A stretch of 64,000 nucleotides of DNA from an uncultured Flavobacteriales bacterium (GCA_938084135.1 CALKDS010000001.1:1-64000), one strand, 5' to 3'. Positions 31,134 through 42,216 are shown, counted from the first letter of the stretch. Program-made: numbers and translations. The notes: generated by a model not told the origin, from the letters alone.

Positions 31134-31365
31134 CATCATGCCTTTAAAAGCATTACTTGACCCACAGGGTAAGACTGTCAGCCAAAATATGATCAATGTG
31201 GGTTTATCTGATGTTAACAATGTCAGAATCGGAAAGCACGTAACATTAGAAGTTGAAGCCACAAGTAAAGAAGAGGCGACGGAAAAAATAGACCTGGCTT
31301 GTAAAAAAATACTTGCTAACCCCATTATGGAAAGCTACTCTTATGAGATATTTAATCAAGCTTGA
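31111..31365 (+). CDS. purS: Phosphoribosylformylglycinamidine synthase subunit PurS
   Basis: MKFRAEIDIMPLKALLDPQGKTVSQNMINVGLSDVNNVRIGK...ILANPIMESYSYEI. Confidence 0.92.
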   Translation: MKFRAEIDIMPLKALLDPQGKTVSQNMINVGLSDVNNVRIGKHVTLEVEATSKEEATEKIDLACKKILANPIMESYSYEIFNQA

Positions 31366-31961
31366 ATTTCCTGGCTCACCTTGTTCTTTCAGAAGGAGGA
31401 GATCAAGTCATGGCAGGGAATTTTTTTGCAAATCAAGCAAAAGGAAAGAGTTGGAAAAGACTTTCTGAAAAATACGCTGAAGGAGTCATTTTACACAGAG
31501 CTATCGACTCCTATGTTGACAATCACCAAATAATATTAGATGCAAAAAAACGACTTTCCCCAAATTTTGGTAAATTCAAAGGTGTCTTGCTTGACATCTA
31601 TTGGGATCACTTTTTAGCTCAGAATTTCATGAATCACTGCGGAAAAGATCGTAACGAGTTTGTTTCCTATTCTCTAAATGTGCTGAAAAAACATTCTGAC
31701 ATATTTAATACAAAATCAAAACATATGATCGTCCTTATGGAAAAGCAAGATTGGCTAAATGATTATTCGCATCTTGATGGAATAGATAATATTTTGTGTC
31801 AAATGTCAAATCGATTTCGTTATGAGAACCCCCTTGATAAAGGAATCAATGGTCTCAAAGAAAACTATTTAGCACTAAGTAATGATTTTAAAACTCTTTG
31901 GCCCGACTTAAAATCTAAATTTGGAATGCATCCCTTTTTCAGCGAGAAAATTAATAGTTAA
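31362..31961 (+). CDS. acpH: Acyl carrier protein phosphodiesterase family (TTG start)
   Basis: MNFLAHLVLSEGGDQVMAGNFFANQAKGK...VILHRAIDSYVDNHQ. Confidence 0.85.
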   Translation: MNFLAHLVLSEGGDQVMAGNFFANQAKGKSWKRLSEKYAEGVILHRAIDSYVDNHQIILDAKKRLSPNFGKFKGVLLDIYWDHFLAQNFMNHCGKDRNEFVSYSLNVLKKHSDIFNTKSKHMIVLMEKQDWLNDYSHLDGIDNILCQMSNRFRYENPLDKGINGLKENYLALSNDFKTLWPDLKSKFGMHPFFSEKINS

Positions 31962-32025
31962 ATCTATTAATCTCAATACCAAAATTTAATTAACAGTTAA
32001 TCATTTCTTTTTTCTAAATTAGAAA

Positions 32026-32796
32026 ATGAAATGTAAAATAAGGGCGTTATTTCGAATTATTTCATTCGCGGTTTTAATGACATTATTGTCGCTGGGTGTT
32101 CCTTTAGCGCGACTTTTTTTCAGCTCTAAAATGGCCTTTTCCCTTCATAGACAAGGAATGCTTTTGATACATAAAATTCTGGGGATTCGTTTGAACATCA
32201 TTGGAAATCTTCCTACTGAGCCTGCAATAATAATGTGTAACCACCCAAGTTATTTTGACATTTTATATAATATTGGCAAACATCCAGCAGTTATGGTTGT
32301 TGGTCATCAATTCAAGAAATGGCCTTTTATTGGTTGGCTCGCAATGGCTCTCAATACTATTTGGGTGAATCGAAAAAACTCAAATGCTCGAAAAAAAGTA
32401 AGGTCAGATATTATAGAAACAATAAATAATGGTTCGTGCGTTTTTGTTTGTCCTGAAGGGAGAACTTCAGGTTCTCATTGTATTCATGAAGTCAAACCAG
32501 CCCTCTTTCATGATGCAAGCATAAATCAAATACCAATTGTATTTTATTCTTTTTGGTATCATTCAACAGATTACCCATATTTCCATGATCTAAATTCCGG
32601 GTTTTTGAACCATTTTTTTCATCATATATGGCGAGCACTAAAAAACAAAAATGTAACTGTTGACATGAGGATAAGTAGTCCTCGAAAAATTAATTCTGCT
32701 GATAGTGGAATGTTAGATTTTTATAGATTTAATGCCTGGCATCTAAGGCGGGCACCCGACGTTGAGAACATAGTAAATCCAAATATTTTAACGTAA
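32026..32796 (+). CDS. plsC: 1-acyl-sn-glycerol-3-phosphate acyltransferase
   Basis: IMCNHPSYFDILY (NHxxxxD-type); VFVCPEGRTSG. Confidence 0.9.
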   Translation: MKCKIRALFRIISFAVLMTLLSLGVPLARLFFSSKMAFSLHRQGMLLIHKILGIRLNIIGNLPTEPAIIMCNHPSYFDILYNIGKHPAVMVVGHQFKKWPFIGWLAMALNTIWVNRKNSNARKKVRSDIIETINNGSCVFVCPEGRTSGSHCIHEVKPALFHDASINQIPIVFYSFWYHSTDYPYFHDLNSGFLNHFFHHIWRALKNKNVTVDMRISSPRKINSADSGMLDFYRFNAWHLRRAPDVENIVNPNILT

Positions 32797-32810
32797 AATA
32801 TTTAACTGAA

Positions 32811-33560
32811 TTAGTCAGTATGTATTAGAGGCATCGAATAGCCAATAAACGCTCCAAAAGAATAACCTACTAAAACATCAGACAAAAAATGTTCACCTGA
32901 AATGACCCTGTTATATGCTGTAATCGCTGGAATAACAACAGCAACTGCCCATGCTAGAGCCTTCAATCTTGATTTAGGATAATGGTCTGTAAATACTTTG
33001 GCAGCATAAAATGAATTTGCGGCAGACAAACTTGTATGCCCTGAAAAAAAAGATTTCCTGGCATCTATTGATGTCCTTAGTGAAATTGGGGCCAAATCAG
33101 AATAAGCATAAGGTCTTGATCGCGAAAAAGAATTCTTGACTATTTCAGTTGACAATAACGTCAATAAATTGACCTCAATTAAAATAGATGCAGTTGGTAT
33201 TGAAGTATTCCATTTTTTGGAGATTAATGAGGGGATTAGTGCTGCAGAGGCGCCTAATAGTGCTGATGAATAAACAATAAGATCACTTCGGTCAGAGGCA
33301 ACAGGATTCCACAACCCAATTGCAAAACGATCCCAGTTAGGGATTTTAGCCTGAGATAATGAATTTAATTCATCCTTACTAAAACCGAGTAAATTAGACT
33401 TGATTGTTTCATTAAAACCGAATAAAGCTAGTGAGCTATTGGCAATTAATGATTCAGTACTATAATTTAACTCATAAATATTTTGAGCTGAACTTGATAT
33501 TTGAATTAAAACTAGCGTAGTAATGATTATTGTTAATCTAATCATATTAAAATTATTCAA
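32811..33560 (-). CDS. PAP2-family phosphatase
   Basis: KNSFSRSRPYAY...SFFSGHTSLSAANS...NRVISGEHFLSDVLVGYSFG. Confidence 0.92.
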   Translation of the reverse strand: MNNFNMIRLTIIITTLVLIQISSSAQNIYELNYSTESLIANSSLALFGFNETIKSNLLGFSKDELNSLSQAKIPNWDRFAIGLWNPVASDRSDLIVYSSALLGASAALIPSLISKKWNTSIPTASILIEVNLLTLLSTEIVKNSFSRSRPYAYSDLAPISLRTSIDARKSFFSGHTSLSAANSFYAAKVFTDHYPKSRLKALAWAVAVVIPAITAYNRVISGEHFLSDVLVGYSFGAFIGYSMPLIHTD

Positions 33561-36345
33561 TTATTATACTCCGGTTAAATATTTTACCATCTGAACTAAT
33601 TTGCATTTGATATACTCCAGGATCAAGTTGAGAAACATCAATTTTTTTTACTCGGTCAAATTCGTAATTATTGATTACACTTTGGATAAGAATTCTACCC
33701 AGCATATCGGTAATTTGAAAATTGGCCTCTCCAAAATTATTAAAATGTTGAAAATCAATCATTACAAAATCATTAGCTGGATTTGGATAAATATTTATTC
33801 CTTCCAACCTATCTTGATTTTCTATTTCTGAAAGAGTTACACTTGGTTGATTTAGCTTCAAATCCGTATAAATTCTATATTCACCCGGTGCTAAAGTCAA
33901 TGACATATACTTGTCGTTCACAATTAAAGAATCAGAACTAAAGTAATCATACCAAATCCCCACATGAGCAAAATTAGGAACAACATTTCGATGCCAAATA
34001 TCAAAATTACCTATAACGTTAGCATTCATGACTGAGTCATTCAGTATTAAACGCTTAGTCTTAGAAGTCAAACTATAATAGAAATCCTTGGTATTAAAGG
34101 TGGAAGGGTAATTTTTCCTAAGATTAATAAGAGAAGATGTTATATCATAAAGCCTTTTCCTCTGGGGAACCTGATGATAATTCCACAATGCAGGCTTATT
34201 ACAAATACGACAAGGGTTATTGATTGATATGTCATACCCTAATTCACTAAACATATACAGCATTTTTGGACCAGGGATAAGAAAGTTAAAAGCGCTGACC
34301 AACTCTGCACGTTGCAATCCCACATCGATATCCTGAACATTGTAGAGATTAGGCTGACTATTATTCCCAAATGTATTTACATCATACATAAGCCTCTCCT
34401 CGTCATGGCTCTCCATATATGAAATTAAATGTGGAGCATTCCAACCTCTATTTTTATAAACGGCATTTGAAAAATTCGAACTATTGGTATATCCCATTGC
34501 AGCTTGACGGTAATTATAAGTTGTATTTCCCCACAGCATCATTCCATAATCTGAAAGCAGTTTTTCTTCATTATTATCTCCCCAATGCTCGAGGATGACA
34601 AATAAATCTGGATTCACAGACCAAATGGTATCCGCCATTCTTTTCAAAAGAATTTGTCTCTGAATATCCCATCCTGAATTCGAGTTATTAGTGAAGCCCT
34701 TTGTGAAGTCAAAACGTATTCCATCTATGTTATACTCTTGAATCCAATAAGTATTTACTCTATCCATGAAATCTTGGGTAGAAATAGAGGTGTGATCAAA
34801 ATCATATCCCCAGCAATAAGGTGGGTGTGGACAATTGGAATTAAACCACGGGTTATCCGCTGATGGTTGATTTGCTGCTGCATCCCAGTACATTTTTACC
34901 AATGGACTTTGACCAAATGCATGATTAAAAACAAAATCCATAATTACTGCAATACCTTTGCTATGGCATGAGTCTATCAACTCTTTGTATTTCTCCGGAG
35001 TCCCATAATATTTATCTAATGCCATATGATATGATGGATTATATCCCCAACTCTCATTGTTTTCAAATTCATTATTTGGCATCAACTCAATAGCATTAAT
35101 CCCTAAGCGGACGAGATAGTCCAAAGTGTCGATAACCATTTGATAATTTCGATTAGAACCGCTAGCAAAGTCCCTTATTAACAATTCATATATGATCAAA
35201 TTAGATTTATCTGGAGCTTGGAAATTATTATTCTTCCATGCATATTTTTGCTTTCCAGGGTGAATAAGAGTACAATGACCTGTTGTTAATCCTGTAGGGT
35301 ATGGATGAGGATTTGGATAACTTGCATTAGGGATATTGGAGTCATTTGCTGGGTCTAGTATTAACTCTGAATACGGATCAGCCAATTTTATTTCACCATC
35401 AATCCAATATTGATAGGCATATCTAGTATTTGAAGATAGATTTAGCGTTAACCAAAACTTTTCACCATTTATTGATTTATTCATAAAACAGAGTGAATCG
35501 GGCAAAAAGTCATTGAAGTCTCCCAAAACATATACAAAAGATTTATTTGGAGCATTCAAAATCAAAGTAACTGTAGAATCGTTTATATAATTGATACCAT
35601 CATTTAAACCTGCAGGCGGATCAATATATGACACTGTTGGATTACTAAAATAAAAAGTACTATCTCTAACTGGTGCTTGACTCCCACCATTGTCAATAAG
35701 CAACTCTAACATATGATTACCTCCAGAAGAAACAATCAAATCATGATAAAAGTGATCAGAATTCAACATAGAATCTGAGGCTATTAAAACACCATTGTCA
35801 TAGAGAAAAAACATAGCATTTTCATTAGCTGCGCCATGTATTTCAATTGTATCTCCTGGATCTACAATTAAATATTCATCAGGAGTTATGAACCTTCCTA
35901 ACAAGCCTGCAGAAGAAGGATAAACGGGATAATAAATATCTGATCCATCTGAAGCTCTTCCCACATTATTTCCCGCTGCATCTCTAAAAACAAATGCGAG
36001 CTGCAAAACATTGGTGGTCAATAAAGGGAAACCATAAAAAGAAGGTATGTGATAATCAATCTGATGTCTATTATTTCCAATGTCAGTCATGAGGACTGAG
36101 GGAGTTGGTTGGCCCCAAACTCCCTGAACAAATTTCCAGTTAGTAGGAGATGAACTTGTTGAAGTTATAAGTCCTGCATGAGCATAAATCGGAGAAATTC
36201 CTGTAAGTGCGCCATTCCCTTTTGTCGCATCATAAACTATACTAATTGTATCCTGACTTGTCGGAAAAGGTGGATCAATTGAAAGTATTTGACCCTTGGA
36301 CTGAAGAGCCAATAACACTAAGATCGATACGATGAGCTTTTTCAT
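33553..36345 (-). CDS. Secreted alpha-amylase family (GH13) with C-terminal T9SS type-A sorting domain
   Basis: DGIRFDFTKGF, LFVILEHWGD, MESHDEERL catalytic motifs; LGDFNDF CBM48-like; C-term GINIYPNPANDFVMIDF...GVYQMQISSDGKIFNRSIIIE. Confidence 0.93.
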   Translation of the reverse strand: MKKLIVSILVLLALQSKGQILSIDPPFPTSQDTISIVYDATKGNGALTGISPIYAHAGLITSTSSSPTNWKFVQGVWGQPTPSVLMTDIGNNRHQIDYHIPSFYGFPLLTTNVLQLAFVFRDAAGNNVGRASDGSDIYYPVYPSSAGLLGRFITPDEYLIVDPGDTIEIHGAANENAMFFLYDNGVLIASDSMLNSDHFYHDLIVSSGGNHMLELLIDNGGSQAPVRDSTFYFSNPTVSYIDPPAGLNDGINYINDSTVTLILNAPNKSFVYVLGDFNDFLPDSLCFMNKSINGEKFWLTLNLSSNTRYAYQYWIDGEIKLADPYSELILDPANDSNIPNASYPNPHPYPTGLTTGHCTLIHPGKQKYAWKNNNFQAPDKSNLIIYELLIRDFASGSNRNYQMVIDTLDYLVRLGINAIELMPNNEFENNESWGYNPSYHMALDKYYGTPEKYKELIDSCHSKGIAVIMDFVFNHAFGQSPLVKMYWDAAANQPSADNPWFNSNCPHPPYCWGYDFDHTSISTQDFMDRVNTYWIQEYNIDGIRFDFTKGFTNNSNSGWDIQRQILLKRMADTIWSVNPDLFVILEHWGDNNEEKLLSDYGMMLWGNTTYNYRQAAMGYTNSSNFSNAVYKNRGWNAPHLISYMESHDEERLMYDVNTFGNNSQPNLYNVQDIDVGLQRAELVSAFNFLIPGPKMLYMFSELGYDISINNPCRICNKPALWNYHQVPQRKRLYDITSSLINLRKNYPSTFNTKDFYYSLTSKTKRLILNDSVMNANVIGNFDIWHRNVVPNFAHVGIWYDYFSSDSLIVNDKYMSLTLAPGEYRIYTDLKLNQPSVTLSEIENQDRLEGINIYPNPANDFVMIDFQHFNNFGEANFQITDMLGRILIQSVINNYEFDRVKKIDVSQLDPGVYQMQISSDGKIFNRSIIIE

Positions 36346-36481
36346 AAATAAATTAATTTGAACCTAGTCTAAAAATTAGAAGACTGGAATACAAAATTTA
36401 ATAGCGAGGACTAAATCTAGATAAAATTTGAGCAATGCATAAACCATGCACAATAATTTATTTTACCACAATTGAAAATTA

Positions 36482-37651
36482 TCAAATTTTCATCAAAAAA
36501 TTAAAACTAAAAGAGCTATTCCAATTTTCTAAATCTCTATCATAGTATGCGTCATAACCCAAGGAAAAGCCATTAAGTCCAAAACTCGACCCTGCAAAAC
36601 TTGATGATATTATGAAAAATCTCGATCTTTCCCTTTTTTCCACAGAAATATCTTCAGGGTTATAAGATTGATAAATACCCTGACCAAAAGGTGCCATCCA
36701 ATTTTTTCCAACCCATGACTTTACATTAAATTTCCAATCATTCCAATTTTTGGAGACAGAATGTAAATGTCCCGAACCAAAGACAATCTCTGAAAAAACA
36801 GATTTGGGATCAAAATACTGCATGTAAGAATAATTATATCTGGGTAATTTTAGTGAAATATGTTGCTCTCCCCTTTTAATTGGAATAATAGGACTGACAG
36901 ATGCCTGAAATGCGCTATGACCTCTATTACCACTAACTGAGGATTCATCAACATCAATTTGACCACCAACATGTCTATATAAAGCATAAAATTTCGCATC
37001 AAAATTATAAGCAATATCAAAATCACCAGTTTCTTTATTTAATTCATACTTTGATAAATCTCGATTTTTTGAAAGTATTAGATTTTGATTAATTCCCAAA
37101 ACAAAAGTTTCTTTAAACGGACTTGCAAATACTATTGCCTGATCCCAGTTTATCCATAAATCTGTTTTTTGCGAAATGTATTGAATCCCATATTCAAAAG
37201 GTTTGATATATGGAATTGCTGGATTGTATATAGGCTCTGGAAGGCTATGACCGGGATTACTTAGAGAACCAAATCTGATTTGACCAAATTTATAGTGATT
37301 TCCTAAAAATTGAACCAATGCAATATGAGGATATAATCGCAATCCACCTCCAAATTGCTGATTAAAAGCGGTGCCAATTTCTAAACGCCTATTATCTTTT
37401 AAATCGCTTTTCCAAAAAACATTCAATTGCAGTCCAAATTGAGTTCTTCCCTGCTCCATTGGGTGGAAGAATTCTGTATTTCGAAAATATCCCAAAGCAC
37501 GAATATCAATACTTTTTAAAGTATCAAGATCACGTTGATATCCATATTTCTGCATTTTCACAACCCCTGCTAAAGCAGTCTGCTGGGCCTGGACTGACAG
37601 AGTATTTATTAATAAGACAACAAATCCGAGGTGATATTCTTTTAGCCGCAT
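36482..37651 (-). CDS. Predicted outer-membrane protein, unknown function
   Basis: Signal peptide then barrel-like alternating strands; ends SFNFLMKI. Confidence 0.5.
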   Translation of the reverse strand: MRLKEYHLGFVVLLINTLSVQAQQTALAGVVKMQKYGYQRDLDTLKSIDIRALGYFRNTEFFHPMEQGRTQFGLQLNVFWKSDLKDNRRLEIGTAFNQQFGGGLRLYPHIALVQFLGNHYKFGQIRFGSLSNPGHSLPEPIYNPAIPYIKPFEYGIQYISQKTDLWINWDQAIVFASPFKETFVLGINQNLILSKNRDLSKYELNKETGDFDIAYNFDAKFYALYRHVGGQIDVDESSVSGNRGHSAFQASVSPIIPIKRGEQHISLKLPRYNYSYMQYFDPKSVFSEIVFGSGHLHSVSKNWNDWKFNVKSWVGKNWMAPFGQGIYQSYNPEDISVEKRERSRFFIISSSFAGSSFGLNGFSLGYDAYYDRDLENWNSSFSFNFLMKI

Positions 37652-37711
37652 TTAAACTTTATATAATTTGAATTCAAGTGCCTCTTCATGAATATTCTAG
37701 CAAGACGAAAT

Positions 37712-38929
37712 TCACTCAACAATTTTTATCCAAAGCTTACCCTTGTATTGTTTTTGTAAACCAGATACTTTTGCCTTTTCTGCTTCCTCAGCAGTCTCAA
37801 ATTTTAAGATATACATATAGTACATATTATTTTTCTTATCTCTGAACACATCGGTCGTAATGCCTTTTTTTTGCATCGCGTCTTTCATTCTAGATGAAAG
37901 GCTTGACGATCGATATATACCTGAAACTATATAATATCCTGGAGATCCTGCTACTATATTTTCAGCGTAATTATCCTCATAATATCCTGAAATAATGCCT
38001 TCATTTCTAATTATTTTCTCTTTAACAATAACTGGTTCTGGTAACTCAGTCTTCTCCGGTATTTGAACTTTAGTTGAATCCACCAGATTATCTACATCGA
38101 TATTATCATCTATTTTCACTAACTCCGAACTCTTTTCATTAACAGAATCCATTATTTTAATATCTGAATCAGGAATAATTATAGCCTTCAATGTATCCTG
38201 TGAAGCTTTCGATTCTCCTTTTGTTTTATATGAGGAAACCAGCCTTTTCATTCTAGAAGATGGTCTGTTGGGATCAAGATTTGACTCCCCACTTTTATCG
38301 AAGCGATACCCACTTAAGAATTCCGGATAATCTATTTGATCTAACTTCTCAATAGATACAAATTTCCATTTTCTATATAGACCTTTTCTCGAAAGAGACC
38401 AGCTATAAATCTGTGATAAAATACCAGTCGGTAGATCAATATATACTACGCCTGCCGCACTAGCGGCAGCAAACAATAAGTTCAAAATTGAAACTCCAAA
38501 GTCATTGCTAGCGATGGATATAGGTATCATAGCAACAGTTAAGGCAGCGAAAGATGTTGATACTATTCCAAATGTTGCATATGGCTCGAATTTACTTCCA
38601 TCATAACGCATTCGATACGTCAATTTATATGCTTTGTAATTTCCATTGTCTTCTGCTAACAAATAATTTATTCTAGGAGTCCATCTGCCTTGATACTTAA
38701 CTCTAGAGAATTTTGGCACAAGCAAACTCATTCCTCCAGGGGAATTTGAAAGAGTAACTTTTAACGGCGTTGGATAAAAATTTCCAGCCTCGTCGTAAAG
38801 GGAAAATATGGTCTTATTCTCATCTTTAGATTTTATATCAATCTTTTGATTTTGAGTATAAAAAACAGAGCTGCAAGAAGAAAAAAGAAAAAGAGGGAGA
38901 AACAGAAGAAAGTGAAGTCGAATTTTCAT
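37712..38929 (-). CDS. Lipoprotein with C-terminal SPOR-like domain
   Basis: Lipobox LFLFSSC; C-term GYYIVSGIYRSSSLSSRMKDAMQKKGITTDVFRDKKNNMYYMYILKFETAEEAEKAK. Confidence 0.75.
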   Translation of the reverse strand: MKIRLHFLLFLPLFLFSSCSSVFYTQNQKIDIKSKDENKTIFSLYDEAGNFYPTPLKVTLSNSPGGMSLLVPKFSRVKYQGRWTPRINYLLAEDNGNYKAYKLTYRMRYDGSKFEPYATFGIVSTSFAALTVAMIPISIASNDFGVSILNLLFAAASAAGVVYIDLPTGILSQIYSWSLSRKGLYRKWKFVSIEKLDQIDYPEFLSGYRFDKSGESNLDPNRPSSRMKRLVSSYKTKGESKASQDTLKAIIIPDSDIKIMDSVNEKSSELVKIDDNIDVDNLVDSTKVQIPEKTELPEPVIVKEKIIRNEGIISGYYEDNYAENIVAGSPGYYIVSGIYRSSSLSSRMKDAMQKKGITTDVFRDKKNNMYYMYILKFETAEEAEKAKVSGLQKQYKGKLWIKIVE

Positions 38930-38934
38930 ATCCC

Positions 38935-38942
38935 CAAATATA
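38935..38942 (-). promoter_or_regulatory. -7 box TATATTTG, 5 nt before ATG 38929
   Basis: Plus strand CAAATATA; exact TAnnTTTG on minus strand. Confidence 0.55.
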
Positions 38943-38955
38943 GATTTTTATGCAC

Positions 38956-38988
38956 AAAAAAAGGCTGAAGCAGCCTTCAACCTTTTTT
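38956..38988 (-). terminator. Intrinsic terminator downstream of tRNA-Leu
   Basis: Minus strand AAGGCTG-CTT-CAGCCTT followed by a T run. Confidence 0.8.
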
Positions 38989-38989
38989 G

Positions 38990-39075
38990 TGCCCGAGGCG
39001 GGAATCGAACCCGCACCTCCATCACTGAAGAAGGGATTTTAAGTCCCTCGTGTCTACCTATTTCACCACTCGGAC
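38990..39075 (-). tRNA. tRNA-Leu (anticodon UAA)
   Basis: Acceptor GTCCGAG/CTCGGGC pairs; T-arm GGTTCGATTCC (plus: ggaatcgaacc); anticodon loop CTTAAAA; class II variable arm; 86 nt. Confidence 0.96.
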
Positions 39076-39146
39076 AATAAGGTTACAAATGTACAACTCA
39101 TGAATCAATATTTTCGGAATTCACAGCATGTTTTTAGGACAAAAAA

Positions 39147-39168
39147 ATAGCCCCAAAATTGGGGCTAT
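39147..39168 (-). terminator. Intrinsic terminator downstream of the 39193-39615 gene
   Basis: ATAGCCCC-AATTTT-GGGGCTAT followed on minus strand by T7. Confidence 0.9.
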
Positions 39169-39192
39169 TAATTCAATATTTGGAACTATCAC

Positions 39193-39615
39193 TTAAGCAT
39201 TGCTCTTCTCTCCTCTAGCATATGCCCATGCTATTGCTGCTCCAGATAAGACAGTAAAACCTATATAGATTGCAACATTAGTAAATGCTGCATCAGTTGC
39301 ATTAAATACCGAATATTGAGATGCCTCATTCAAGTTTTGAATACCAGCCAATAAAGCTCCTAACCAAATACCGTTAAGTGCTCCATCCTTAATCGTTCTA
39401 AATCCCATTTTATCCCAAATTATTACCTGTAACACAGTTTGCAAAAAGCCACCAGCGAATCCAGCCCATAGAACAGGTTCAGCGTAGTAAGCATCGGGGA
39501 AAGCTTCGTGTAAAGCAGCTGTTGTAGGATTGAACCAAAGTGGAACGACAACAACACCTGCCACTGCTGCAACAGATACATATCCAGCTACGAGGGGTAA
39601 AATATATTTATTCAT
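39193..39615 (-). CDS. Small hydrophobic membrane protein, unknown function
   Basis: Four predicted TM segments; MNKYILPLVAGYVSVAAVAGVVVVPLWF; monocistronic with its own terminator. Confidence 0.6.
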   Translation of the reverse strand: MNKYILPLVAGYVSVAAVAGVVVVPLWFNPTTAALHEAFPDAYYAEPVLWAGFAGGFLQTVLQVIIWDKMGFRTIKDGALNGIWLGALLAGIQNLNEASQYSVFNATDAAFTNVAIYIGFTVLSGAAIAWAYARGEKSNA

Positions 39616-39694
39616 ATTTAAGTGTTTAGGGTTAAGGTGATAAAAACTAAAAAATGAAATTAGCAAAATATTTTAAATTATTATAACCAATTAA

Positions 39695-39728
39695 AAACCC
39701 CAAGTCTGAGAAATCAGACTTGGGGTTT
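39695..39728 (-). terminator. Intrinsic terminator downstream of groEL
   Basis: AAACCCCAAGTCTGA-TTTC(T)-TCAGACTTGGGGTTT, long perfect stem. Confidence 0.9.
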
Positions 39729-39753
39729 AAAAAATCATATTAAAAAGAGGATC

Positions 39754-41415
<1,662 letters not shown>

Positions 41416-41426
41416 TTAAATATTCC

Positions 41427-41705
41427 TTAAAGAATCGCAAGAATATCAGATTCTCTCATTATCAAGTATTCTTCTCCTTCAAAACTAAATTCTGTCCCGG
41501 AGTATTTACCGTACAAAACTTCATCACCTACTTTCACCGTCATTGGCTCATCTTTTTTACCATTGCCTAAAGCCACAACACTTCCCTTTTGGGGCTTTTC
41601 TTGAGCTGTGTCCGGAATAATTATACCGGAAGCCGTTTTTGTCTCAGCAGCTGAGGGAGAAACTATTACTCTGTCAGCGAGAGGGGTTATATTCAAATTT
41701 GCCAT
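41427..41705 (-). CDS. groS: Co-chaperonin GroES
   Basis: [43 protein letters not shown]. Confidence 0.98.
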   Translation of the reverse strand: MANLNITPLADRVIVSPSAAETKTASGIIIPDTAQEKPQKGSVVALGNGKKDEPMTVKVGDEVLYGKYSGTEFSFEGEEYLIMRESDILAIL

Positions 41706-41766
41706 ATTGATGTTTTTAGTTTTTGAATTTTTTTAATTTATTGGTCGCTACAAGCCTTTTTGTTTA

Positions 41767-41784
41767 TTGCAGAACTCATGCCAA
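41767..41784 (-). promoter_or_regulatory. Candidate sigma54 (-24/-12) promoter upstream of groES
   Basis: Minus strand TTGGCATGAGTTCTGCAA: GG-N10-GC spacing, TGGCAYR element exact, -12 element CTGCA vs TTGCA. Confidence 0.55.
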
Positions 41785-41803
41785 CAAGCACAATCGGCGC
41801 TTC

Positions 41804-41822
41804 TAATGTCAGCTTGACATTA
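41804..41822. repeat. Perfect inverted repeat TAATGTCA-GCT-TGACATTA between secG and groES
   Basis: 8-bp arms, 3-nt spacer, read directly; no T tract on the minus-strand side. Confidence 0.85.
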
Positions 41823-41844
41823 AAGAACTGACAAAAATTCAGTT

Positions 41845-42216
41845 TTATTCAGCGCTTTCAGGCATATCTATATCAGAAGGTTGAGAAATTGCAGGCTGCG
41901 ATGATGGTGTCATAGGGGATTGAAAAGTTGGAGCAGCATTATCAATTTCCTCATCTATTTGAGACTCTGGGCTCGATTGAATTTCAGAACTTGAATTAGT
42001 GATATTTACCAGAAGAACCAATACTAGCAGAGCAAGAGCCAAGGTCCAAGTAGATTTTTCTAAAAAGTCATTAGTTCGTCTCACTCCGCCAAGCATATTT
42101 CCCGAGTCACCGCCAAAAGCAGAGCTCAGCCCACCTCCCTTGGGGTTTTGAACTAGTACAACTAACATTAAGAGAACACTAATCACAATGATTAGTAACA
42201 TAAACAAAGTGGTCAT
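41845..42216 (-). CDS. secG: Preprotein translocase subunit SecG
   Basis: LVVLVQNPKGGGLSSAFGGDSGNMLGGVRRTNDFLEKSTW. Confidence 0.95.
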   Translation of the reverse strand: MTTLFMLLIIVISVLLMLVVLVQNPKGGGLSSAFGGDSGNMLGGVRRTNDFLEKSTWTLALALLVLVLLVNITNSSSEIQSSPESQIDEEIDNAAPTFQSPMTPSSQPAISQPSDIDMPESAE

